DNA of 5,127 nucleotides. Origin: a bacterium (GTDB taxonomy: Bacteria > Arandabacterota > Arandabacteria > Arandabacterales > Arandabacteraceae). Made by a program: the position numbers and the translations under genes. The notes under the pieces are model-generated. The model saw only the letters and a program-made list of their open reading frames with translations. It was not told the DNA's origin and did no database searches. The stretch covers positions 1 to 5,127 of the forward strand of contig JALGWB010000170.1 of the NCBI GenBank assembly GCA_025774405.1. The letters run 5' to 3'. Positions 1 to 5,127 of the stretch are shown piece by piece (positions within the stretch are counted from its first letter, which is position 1; each line of letters opens with the position of its first letter).

Positions 1-352
1 CCGTATCTATCGCACAGATGCGGCACATAGTCTGACATTCCCTTGTGACCTCTATGAAGCCGAAGAAGGGTGTTGGTATCGTCTGGGGCACGGGTAGCGA
101 TCTTTCGAGAAGTCCTCTGGCTTTGAGGGTGTCAGTGAATCCGACATAGCGGGCTGCTGCACTGAGGCCGTCGCATCCCAAAAGCCCGGCCAGTACCTCG
201 ATTATTTGATCCTCATCATCTGAATTCTGCATCAGTTCTATGATTTTTGCTCCAAGGTCATCAGTAACTACATAACCACCGCTGACCGGATTGAAGAAGG
301 TATGAGTGCTATCAGTCACCGCATGGACAACACATTGATCGATCAATGCCAT
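1..352 (-). CDS. PqqD-like domain / radical SAM peptide-modifying enzyme, N-terminal 117 residues (runs off the left edge)
   Basis: The 117 visible residues hold two parts. Residues 1-84 match a PqqD-like winged-helix fold, which in RiPP pathways (the RRE domain) binds the precursor leader: a strand-rich start, FFNPVSGGYVVTDDLGAKI at 19-37 (the usual 'N..gg....n..G..I' pattern), the helix IIEVLAGLL at 50-58, and the closing 'TLKARGLLER' at 75-84. After a short linker comes GFIEVTREC at 98-106, giving C106-x3-C110-x2-C113, the [4Fe-4S] cysteine motif of radical SAM enzymes; the first strand and glutamate before it are also typical. The rest of the barrel and any SPASM domain lie outside the window. 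The ATG at 352 has GGAG 7 nt upstream, inside the last codons of the preceding gene, only 4 nt after its stop, so it is the last visible gene of the operon. Fusion and motif are seen directly; a role in modifying the peptide encoded at 1903-2016 is inferred. Confidence 0.88.
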   Translation of the reverse strand, partial: MALIDQCVVHAVTDSTHTFFNPVSGGYVVTDDLGAKIIELMQNSDDEDQIIEVLAGLLGCDGLSAAARYVGFTDTLKARGLLERSLPVPQTIPTPFFGFIEVTRECQTMCRICAIDT

Positions 353-356
353 AGGC

Positions 357-1103
357 CTACTCCATCAATAAGTCTTCCGAAATGTTGAGCTCTTTCAAGA
401 TGCCGTTGGCGAAGTCCTTTACTCGTTTCGCGTGGGCCTCGATCTCTTGCCAGCTCATTTGATCAAGACCCAGGGCTGCATGTAATAGCTCGACGCCCTT
501 GTCGCCGACGAAATCGCTTATGATATCATCACTCGAAGCTTCCCCTGGGGCATTGATTGTCTTGCGGACTATCTCAATTGCGAGCCTCACAGCTTCCCTT
601 ACGACGAGTACGGAACCAGGATAGTCACCCCTCTGATAGAGCGAGACAGCATCATCAAACGTGGAAACCATCCGATGTATGCCACTCGAAATAAATCTTC
701 GCTCGGGAATGATCTTGCTCAACTTACCAACAGCTTCTTCGCCGTAGCCCCTGGGATCGTAGATGCAGATTCCCAGGCGGATAGCTTCAGCAGCCCTTAG
801 TGAGACCATATCCCAGTAGCCTTCCTGTGTGAGCTTCTCAACAAGTTTACGCGGGAAGATGCCGATCTCCATCTGGCGATCAACACCCGCATAGGTCTCT
901 GCAAAGCGGTGCTCTATTACGCCTGATTGATCATCGACTATTGCGACAAAGTAGAGTTTCTCATCAGGATGATCGATACCAAATGCCTGGGGTCCGGTAA
1001 GTAAAACAGTGAGCGGTTGAAGTTCCTCGACAATTGCTCGACTCACCTGCTCGATGCTGATACGCGTCGATTCAGGTAGTCTATCTGGCACTTGCCCGCT
1101 CAT
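357..1103 (-). CDS. Nucleotidyltransferase-like protein with degenerate active site (probable pseudoenzyme)
   Basis: The 248-residue protein has the layout of a minimal nucleotidyltransferase followed by a helical C-terminal domain. The strand-turn TVLLTGPQAFG (32-42) sits where active enzymes have GSxxxG, but serine is replaced by proline. The following DEKLYFVAIVDD (47-58) occupies the place of SDxDxxxxV and lacks the paired aspartates. The third acidic position may survive in MEIGIFP (78-84), which lines up with TEVGRIP in the neighbouring active protein; a shared 'RKLVEKLTQEGY' / 'LLEQVLRRGY' helix also supports common descent. Residues 150-180 (FDDAVSLYQRGDYPGSVLVV and onward) form amphipathic helices like those of HEPN/KNTase-C-type domains, without a convincing RNase motif. 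The ATG overlaps the stop of the upstream gene (ATGA, 4 nt), so translation is probably coupled. Loss of catalytic residues is seen by eye; a structural or regulatory role, for example as a heterodimer partner, is inferred. Confidence 0.75.
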   Translation of the reverse strand: MSGQVPDRLPESTRISIEQVSRAIVEELQPLTVLLTGPQAFGIDHPDEKLYFVAIVDDQSGVIEHRFAETYAGVDRQMEIGIFPRKLVEKLTQEGYWDMVSLRAAEAIRLGICIYDPRGYGEEAVGKLSKIIPERRFISSGIHRMVSTFDDAVSLYQRGDYPGSVLVVREAVRLAIEIVRKTINAPGEASSDDIISDFVGDKGVELLHAALGLDQMSWQEIEAHAKRVKDFANGILKELNISEDLLME

Positions 1104-1855
1104 TCGAATTCCCCACTCCCTATGATTTTAGCATGAATTCCAATGCGTTGGAGCACTATCGAGATGAGTTGGTGAGCAGATTGAAGTATCCTCCTTGCAT
1201 CGTCTTTGGTGATACCACCAAGGCGTAGGCTTGAAAGGTACTGTCCAAACGTATCCTCATCGAGGCTCGATCGGGCAGCCCTGATTTCATGCTTGGTCTT
1301 CTGCACACCAACCTTGTGCCGGGCAACGAGCAGGAGCCGCCAGAGACGGGAGCTGAATTCGTCGCAGCCACTGATGGCATCCGCTGCGTCTCCGGTTCTG
1401 AGAGCTTCCCTCAGTCTTCCCAGAGCTTGCTGGCTTCTTGACAGGTACTGACCAAGAAGGCTCTGGCGTGGCTTAAGCTTCTGGAATCTCAAGATCAGGT
1501 CCTCACCCAGCTGGCTATCTCCCTTGAGCACCCTGGCTTTGCGGAGTTGTTCCTTCAAACCAGTTGATATCTCATCAGCGTACCCTCGGCGTAAGACCTG
1601 TTCCAAGAGTGGCAGGGGAATTCTGCCCACCTCAGTCCGAACAGATGTTGAGGTTGGCTCTGGCATGTAGTAGCGATAAGATACGCAGGTTGGCTCCCGG
1701 ACGACAAAGATGATATCGATATCGCTTCGTGAAGATACCTCCCCGGTCGCAACCGATCCAGTGATGAAAGCGACGAGCGATGGTCTGCTTCGCCACTCTT
1801 TATCGACTATGAATCTGGTTCGATTTAGCAAAGCGTTGTTTGGGGTCGGAGCCAA
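1100..1855 (-). CDS. MNT/KNTase-type nucleotidyltransferase with helical C-terminal domain
   Basis: With the TTG start preferred here, the protein has 251 residues. It carries the complete nucleotidyltransferase signature: GSVATG at 33-38, then SDIDIIFVV at 44-52 with metal-binding aspartates 45 and 47. Glutamate 75 in TEVGRIP is a candidate third carboxylate. The fold uses these residues to transfer an NMP group from NTP to a protein, small molecule or tRNA end; the acceptor cannot be told from sequence. Residues from about 130 onward are helical (for example SRSQQALGRLREAL and ILQSAHQLISIVLQRIGIH), like the C-terminal domains of kanamycin-nucleotidyltransferase relatives. The frame stays open upstream to a GTG at 2026, but that GTG lies within the Shine-Dalgarno of the peptide gene and the added 57 residues are unlike the family. 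TTG at 1855 has AGGAG 7 nt upstream; TTG at 1831 is a possible alternative without a clear site. It follows the peptide gene and overlaps the next gene by 4 nt. Confidence 0.85.
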   Translation of the reverse strand: MAPTPNNALLNRTRFIVDKEWRSRPSLVAFITGSVATGEVSSRSDIDIIFVVREPTCVSYRYYMPEPTSTSVRTEVGRIPLPLLEQVLRRGYADEISTGLKEQLRKARVLKGDSQLGEDLILRFQKLKPRQSLLGQYLSRSQQALGRLREALRTGDAADAISGCDEFSSRLWRLLLVARHKVGVQKTKHEIRAARSSLDEDTFGQYLSSLRLGGITKDDARRILQSAHQLISIVLQRIGIHAKIIGSGEFE

Positions 1856-1888
1856 ATTACTGCTCCTACAATTCTTGGCTCCGACCCC
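1842..1888 (-). repeat. 14-bp perfect inverted repeat enclosing the nucleotidyltransferase start site
   Basis: GGGGTCGGAGCCAA (1842-1855) and its exact reverse complement TTGGCTCCGACCCC (1875-1888) flank 19 nt. In the operon mRNA this would be a stable GC-rich hairpin. The loop holds the AGGAG ribosome binding site, and the TTG start codon is the first three bases of the 3' arm, so folding would bury the start. No run of T follows, so it is not a standard intrinsic terminator. It may tune enzyme output relative to the peptide, block 3' degradation of the peptide mRNA, or be a REP/MITE-type dispersed palindrome inserted between the genes. The repeat is seen directly; the functions are inferred. 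Confidence 0.8.
1862..1866 (-). promoter_or_regulatory. Shine-Dalgarno supporting the TTG start of the nucleotidyltransferase
   Basis: On the minus strand TAGGAGCAGTAAT leads directly into TTG (1853-1855), with the AGGAG core (1862-1866) 7 nt before the start codon. The site lies in the loop of the inverted-repeat hairpin. It supports this start over the GTG at 2026 and over the later TTG at 1831. Confidence 0.5.
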
Positions 1889-1902
1889 CGATTGAAGCCG
1901 CC

Positions 1903-2016
1903 TCAGTTGGTATAGCGAATAATTGGATCCTCGGGAGGCGGAGGAGGCGGCCACGGCAGTCTGTTCACTGTCGTGTTGAACTCGACTTCGGGTCCTTTCC
2001 CGCAGAAGATGGCCAT
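1903..2016 (-). CDS. Proposed 37-residue RiPP precursor peptide with Trp/hexaproline segment
   Basis: A small gene with a very strong initiation region: AAAGGAGGTGA ends 6 nt before ATG at 2016, and an in-frame TGA inside that site (2023-2025) rules out any longer start. The product begins MAIFCGKGPEVEFNTTVNR and continues LPWPPPPPPEDPIIRYTN to a TGA at 1903-1905. The first ~19 residues could be a leader, with hydrophobic and acidic residues usable for PqqD-type recognition. The rest, with W22, six consecutive prolines (23-28), an acidic pair and a terminal R-Y-T-N, would be the core. It is the first gene after a good promoter and is followed by nucleotidyltransferase genes and a PqqD-radical SAM fusion, the expected order for a RiPP operon. 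I do not recognise the peptide family. Coding status rests on the ribosome binding site, position and context; the precursor role is inferred. Confidence 0.72.
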   Translation of the reverse strand: MAIFCGKGPEVEFNTTVNRLPWPPPPPPEDPIIRYTN

Positions 2017-2022
2017 TACAGC

Positions 2023-2032
2023 TCACCTCCTT
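2023..2032 (-). promoter_or_regulatory. Near-perfect Shine-Dalgarno of the peptide gene
   Basis: AAGGAGGTGA is almost fully complementary to the 16S rRNA 3' end and leaves 6 nt before ATG at 2016. It is clearly stronger than the sites before the other genes of the operon, as expected for a peptide substrate made in excess over its enzymes. It also decides the annotation: the GTG of the overlapping longer frame (2024-2026) lies inside this element and so is unlikely to be a real start. Confidence 0.8.
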
Positions 2033-2086
2033 TGCTTATCGGACCCACAGGGTGATAAATACCCGAAAGCTCCCTGACGCCCTGGG

Positions 2087-2116
2087 ATTTTAGCATACAT
2101 CCCGATCGGACGTCAA
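2087..2116 (-). promoter_or_regulatory. Predicted sigma70-type promoter of the peptide operon
   Basis: On the minus strand, TTGACG (2111-2116) and TAAAAT (2087-2092) are separated by 18 bp. The -10 is preceded by TGC, giving an extended -10 (TGCTAAAAT). Each hexamer matches the consensus at five of six positions. Transcription would begin near 2080 and give a leader of about 64 nt before the peptide start codon. It is the only convincing promoter seen upstream of the four minus-strand genes. Confidence 0.65.
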
Positions 2117-2225
2117 GACCAAAAATTCCCCTGTTTTAGCGGCTTTTCGGGCTTTGCATGGCACTTGCAGGTCTGTCATCATAGATGTCTGCGATTCCGG
2201 TCTGAGGGGCTTTAGCAGGATAGAC

Positions 2226-2981
2226 TTGCTTGCCTCTCAGCAACAGCATGCTAAACCTTACAGCGTGGCGGCGAGATCAATCATATGGGTGGTGATCAGC
2301 CTGCTTCCCAATTTGGGCTTGGGTGTGGTCGGGTTGTGGCTCGGCGCTTTTGATCTTTCAGGCTTCATTGCAGGCTTGATGGTAGGCTGGCTTATAACGT
2401 ATGCCTTCGGTGTGGGTGGGTTCTTCACGCTCGTTGGCTTTGTTGCGCTCGGGAGTATAGCCACTCGCATCGGCTACAGACGCAAAGCCGACCGTGGAAT
2501 TGCAGAGCCGCACGGGGGCACGCGCAGGTGGCAAAGCGCAATGGGCAACCTGGCTGTTGCTGCTGCGCTCGCGGGCTTTAGGCTTGGCTATGATTGGTGG
2601 TTTTTGTCCTTGGCCATGGTCGCAAGCCTTGCAACCGCCGCCTTTGATACCGTGGCTTCCGAGCTCGGAAAGGCATACGGGCGACGGACGGTTAGCCTGC
2701 GGGGTTTCAAGGGCTGTGATGCAGGAACACCGGGTGGCATCTCGGTCCAGGGCTCACTGGGAGGTGCTTTTGCGAGCCTTCTGGTTTCTCTAACAGCCTT
2801 CGGCTTTGATCTTATAGGCCCACAGCAGATTGGTCTGATTGTTGCCGCTTCGGGTCTGGCCATGATTTTTGAAGCCTATCTTAAGGCTCGGGCTCTTGCC
2901 AGATCTGCCCAGGTGGCCAACCTCATAAACACTGCGACAGGAGCGGTGCTTGCCTGTCTCATGGTAGCTGCAGCCACATAA
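2226..2981 (+). CDS. DUF92 / TMEM19-family integral membrane protein
   Basis: The protein (251 residues from the chosen start) is very hydrophobic, with about six membrane segments: roughly 18-40, 44-64, 65-84, 108-135, 180-200 and 203-220, plus a hydrophobic C-terminal stretch. Family marks are FDTVASELGK at 140-149, GTPGGISVQGSLGG at 167-180 (the typical 'GT.GG.S..Gt..G' loop) and ANLINTATGA at 231-240. Plant VTE6, a phytyl-phosphate kinase, belongs to DUF92, so a prenyl- or lipid-phosphate kinase activity is conceivable, but most bacterial members are uncharacterised. The length is normal for the family. The start is uncertain: TTG at 2226 has AGGA 5 nt upstream; the frame is open to TTG at 2154, without a visible ribosome binding site and adding 24 non-membrane residues; GTG at 2265 is also possible. 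It is transcribed divergently from the peptide operon and has no obvious functional tie to it. Confidence 0.82.
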   Translation: MLASQQQHAKPYSVAARSIIWVVISLLPNLGLGVVGLWLGAFDLSGFIAGLMVGWLITYAFGVGGFFTLVGFVALGSIATRIGYRRKADRGIAEPHGGTRRWQSAMGNLAVAAALAGFRLGYDWWFLSLAMVASLATAAFDTVASELGKAYGRRTVSLRGFKGCDAGTPGGISVQGSLGGAFASLLVSLTAFGFDLIGPQQIGLIVAASGLAMIFEAYLKARALARSAQVANLINTATGAVLACLMVAAAT

Positions 2982-3168
2982 TGATCGTCAATCAAGCGGC
3001 CTTGACAAGTTGACCTGAGAGGATAAATTTTCTAAGGATAGATCCTGCTTTTATGGCTTTGCTTTCTGGCCCTTAGGTCAAGGGCACTTCCAATTTCTGA
3101 TATCTTGGTACGACTCTATGAGGTGGTCCAGTGATGCTGTGGGATGAGATGCTTCGGGAGGGATGGCG
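2982..3168. other. Intergenic gap with small hairpins, no gene seen
   Basis: This 187-nt gap separates the DUF92 gene from the glycosyltransferase gene. Starting 6 nt after the DUF92 stop is a bulged inverted repeat (2987-3014: GTCAA/TTGAC outer, TCAAG/CTTGA inner, loop CGGC). Further on is a 6-bp stem GCCCTT/AAGGGC with a 5-nt loop (3069-3085). Neither is followed by a proper T-run, so I do not call a terminator. No open frame with a ribosome binding site is evident before 3169. Confidence 0.5.
3002..3029 (+). promoter_or_regulatory. Possible promoter for the glycosyltransferase gene
   Basis: A perfect TTGACA (3002-3007) lies 16 bp before TAAATT (3024-3029), which matches the -10 consensus at four of six positions. 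It would give a leader of about 130 nt containing the 3069-3085 hairpin. The -35 overlaps the bulged inverted repeat after the DUF92 gene. The evidence is modest because the -10 is weak. Confidence 0.35.
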
Positions 3169-5127
3169 ATGAAGGAGGGAACAATCTACAGAACCGGTCC
3201 AAACAACATAGCCCTCGTGGGTAACTATCTGCCTCGGCAGTGCGGTATCGCAACTTTCACAACCGATCTTCTGAGAGCTCTTGCTGACGAGAAGCCTGAA
3301 GCCGAGTGTTGGGCAATGGTTATGAACGATCTACCAGAAGGCTATGACTATCCAGCCGAAGTGAGATTTGAGCTCAACTATAAAAACCTGTGTGATTATC
3401 GATTGGCTGCCGATTTCCTCAACATGAATCAAATCGATGTGGTGTGTCTCCAACATGAATTCGGGATATTTGGCGGTGAGCAAGGGAGCCACATCCTTGA
3501 TCTCATTGGCAACTTGAGGATGCCGGTCGTAACAACGCTACATACTGTTCTCAAGGAGCCAAGCCCGGGTCAGAAGACAATCATGCGGCGTATCTGTTCA
3601 ATCTCTGATCGAGTTGTGGTACTGAGTCGTAAGGCGATTGATCTTCTCTATGAGGTCTATGGGACGCCGAAGGAGAAAATCACTTTCATACCACACGGTA
3701 TTCCTGACGTTCCATTCGTGGATCCCAATTACTACAAGGACCAATTCGGGGTCGAGGGCAAGTGTGTGATTTTGACTTTCGGACTTCTGTCGCCCGATAA
3801 GGGGATAGAATACATGATAGAGGCGATGCCAAGGATTGTTGAGCGCTTCCCGCAGACGGTCTACATCGTATTGGGGGCGACGCATCCAAATGTGCGTAGG
3901 GACCAAGGGGAATCCTATAGGCTTTCGCTTCAAAGAAGAGCAAGGGAGCTGGGGGTCGGAGATCATCTCATCTTTCACAACCGATTTGTTGACATCAAAG
4001 AACTATGTGAATTCCTCGGGGCAGCTGACATCTATGTGACACCTTACCTGAAGGAGGAGCAAATCGTCTCCGGCACACTGAGCTATGCTCTTGGCACGGG
4101 CAAGGCGGTTGTGTCCACACCATACTGGTATGCTGAGGAGATGCTTGATGAGGGGAGAGGGCGCATAGTTCCATTTCGGGATCCGGAAGCACTTGCCAAT
4201 GAGGTCATGGATCTGCTCTCAAACGAGGTCGAACGTCACGCAGTTCGCAAGCGGGCATACACATACTGCAGGAGTATGCTCTGGAAAGAAGTTGCACGTC
4301 AGTACCTGGAGATCTTCGCGACTGTTATCCTCGAGAGGGAGCGACGTCCCCATGTTTGCTTCCTGGCACCAACACTTGATGAGAGCAGGCAGGAGATGCC
4401 ACAGGTTAGACTCGACCATCTGGTCAGGCTAACCGACAATGTTGGAATTCTGCAGCACGCAAACTACATTGTGCCCAATCGCTATCATGGTTATTGCACC
4501 GATGACAACGCCCGCGCTCTTATTGTTACAATGCTGGCTAAGGATGTCCTGCCTGAAGCCGAGAATCTGAGAAATCTTGCTTGCATATATCTTGCCTTTC
4601 TCAACCATGCCTTCAACCAGGCAAGTGGATGCTTCCGCAACTTCATGAGCTATGATCGCAGATGGCTTGAGGAGAAAGGTTCGGATGACTCACATGGGCG
4701 TGCAATCTGGGGACTGGGCAAGACTGTAGAGCTTTCAGATGACGATAACATCCTCGGTGCCAGTCTGATTCTGTTCAAGAAAGCACTGCCCAAGGTTCTT
4801 GAATTTCGTGCACCACGTTCCTGTGCCTTTGCAGTTGTCGGCATTGACGCTTACCTTCATCGTTTTCCTGGAGACAGTGAGGTTAGACGAGTGCTTGAGC
4901 GCCTCGCTGAACGCCTCCTGAGAATGCATCATGCCAGTGCGGACAGGGATTGGCCCTGGTTGGAGGACATCCTGACTTATGCCAACGGCAAGATCCCACA
5001 CGCCATGCTACTTGCTGGTCGCAGGCTAAAGCATGACGAGATGATCGAGAGTGCCTTGACGAGCCTTAAGTGGCTGGTAAAAATACAGACTTCTCCCAGA
5101 GGACACTTTATGCCCATTGGTAACCTC
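3169..5127 (+). CDS. GT4-type glycosyltransferase fused to an (alpha/alpha)6-barrel glycosidase-like domain (runs off the right edge)
   Basis: The frame is open to the edge: 653 residues with no stop. Residues 14-34 hold the N-terminal Rossmann start 'NYLPRQCGIATFTTDL', followed by QHEFGIFGGEQG (95-106) and H125 in LHTV. The C-terminal GT-B half shows IPHGIP (174-179), FGLLSPDKGIEYM (204-216) and PYLKEEQIVSGTLSYALG (292-309). E297 fits the first glutamate of the EX7E motif, but the second position is S305. From about 393 a second domain begins, with CTDDNARAL (443-451), DDSHGRAIWGLG (506-517) and DWPWLEDILTYANGKIPHA (594-612), a helical-barrel pattern seen in glycosidase-related proteins. Such fusions are commonly annotated only as glycosyltransferase; donor and acceptor are unknown, though a sugar-nucleotide donor is expected. 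Start: ATG at 3169 has GGGAGG 7 nt upstream, whereas ATG at 3163 is too close to it; an in-frame TGA at 3145 excludes longer forms. No signal peptide is seen, so it is probably cytoplasmic. Confidence 0.88.
   Translation, partial: MKEGTIYRTGPNNIALVGNYLPRQCGIATFTTDLLRALADEKPEAECWAMVMNDLPEGYDYPAEVRFELNYKNLCDYRLAADFLNMNQIDVVCLQHEFGIFGGEQGSHILDLIGNLRMPVVTTLHTVLKEPSPGQKTIMRRICSISDRVVVLSRKAIDLLYEVYGTPKEKITFIPHGIPDVPFVDPNYYKDQFGVEGKCVILTFGLLSPDKGIEYMIEAMPRIVERFPQTVYIVLGATHPNVRRDQGESYRLSLQRRARELGVGDHLIFHNRFVDIKELCEFLGAADIYVTPYLKEEQIVSGTLSYALGTGKAVVSTPYWYAEEMLDEGRGRIVPFRDPEALANEVMDLLSNEVERHAVRKRAYTYCRSMLWKEVARQYLEIFATVILERERRPHVCFLAPTLDESRQEMPQVRLDHLVRLTDNVGILQHANYIVPNRYHGYCTDDNARALIVTMLAKDVLPEAENLRNLACIYLAFLNHAFNQASGCFRNFMSYDRRWLEEKGSDDSHGRAIWGLGKTVELSDDDNILGASLILFKKALPKVLEFRAPRSCAFAVVGIDAYLHRFPGDSEVRRVLERLAERLLRMHHASADRDWPWLEDILTYANGKIPHAMLLAGRRLKHDEMIESALTSLKWLVKIQTSPRGHFMPIGNL

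Noticed and set aside
1125..1133. A second TGCTAAAAT (-10-like) on the minus strand just before the inactive nucleotidyltransferase gene
   Set aside because: No acceptable -35 lies 16-18 bp upstream, and the bases are codons of the preceding gene; probably chance.
357..1855. Interpretation of the two nucleotidyltransferase-like genes as a plain MNT/HEPN toxin-antitoxin module
   Set aside because: Both proteins have a nucleotidyltransferase-like N-terminus and neither shows a convincing Rx4-6H HEPN RNase motif. It stays as an alternative, but the embedding between a peptide gene and a PqqD-radical SAM gene fits it poorly.
2024..2026. GTG as start of a 308-residue nucleotidyltransferase
   Set aside because: It sits inside the Shine-Dalgarno of the peptide gene, has no good site of its own at proper spacing, and adds residues unlike the family.
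1840..2055. Plus-strand open frame of 71 codons
   Set aside because: It is antisense to the peptide and the nucleotidyltransferase start, has no ribosome binding site, and reads as a shadow frame.
2041..2064. Two alternative small hairpins in the leader of the peptide mRNA (GGGT/ACCC pairings)
   Set aside because: The stems are only 4 bp with short loops; too weak to call a riboswitch or attenuator.
3069..3085. Stem GCCCTT/AAGGGC as a transcription terminator
   Set aside because: The stem is only 6 bp and no T-run follows on either strand.
3598..5001. Several minus-strand open frames opposite the glycosyltransferase gene
   Set aside because: The plus strand is continuously coding with clear family motifs; the opposite frames have no recognisable domains or ribosome binding sites.

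Overview
The window most resembles a fragment of an uncultured bacterial genome. Genes are tightly packed, Shine-Dalgarno sequences are clear, sigma70-type promoter elements are present, and base composition is moderate. No ribosomal RNA or other marker allows a phylum to be named with confidence. Two divergent transcription units can be read.

Minus strand, reading leftward from about 2116 to the left edge: a compact operon that looks like a biosynthetic locus for a ribosomally made, post-translationally modified peptide (RiPP). A near-consensus promoter (2087-2116) leads to a strong ribosome binding site and a 37-codon gene (1903-2016). Its product ends in a tryptophan/hexaproline segment, and I propose it as the precursor peptide. 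It lies out of frame inside the apparent 5' end of a longer reading frame and is easily missed. A 14-bp perfect inverted repeat follows, and then a nucleotidyltransferase gene (1100-1855). This overlaps by 4 nt a gene for a second nucleotidyltransferase-like protein that has lost its catalytic motifs (357-1103). Four bases further on is a PqqD-like domain fused to a radical SAM enzyme (1-352, cut by the window edge just after its CxxxCxxC cluster motif). The expected logic is that the PqqD-like domain binds the peptide leader, the radical SAM domain modifies the peptide, and the nucleotidyltransferase pair does something not yet known, perhaps peptide or partner nucleotidylation.

Plus strand: a DUF92/TMEM19-family integral membrane protein (2226-2981), then a 187-nt gap with a possible promoter and small hairpins. 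Next is a large two-domain protein (3169 to the right edge) with a GT4-type glycosyltransferase domain followed by an (alpha/alpha)6-barrel glycosidase-like domain. These two look like ordinary lipid or envelope and glycan metabolism genes with no clear link to the peptide operon.

The main point of interest is the four-gene set of precursor peptide, active nucleotidyltransferase, inactive nucleotidyltransferase and PqqD-radical SAM fusion, together with the hairpin that appears to enclose the nucleotidyltransferase start site.
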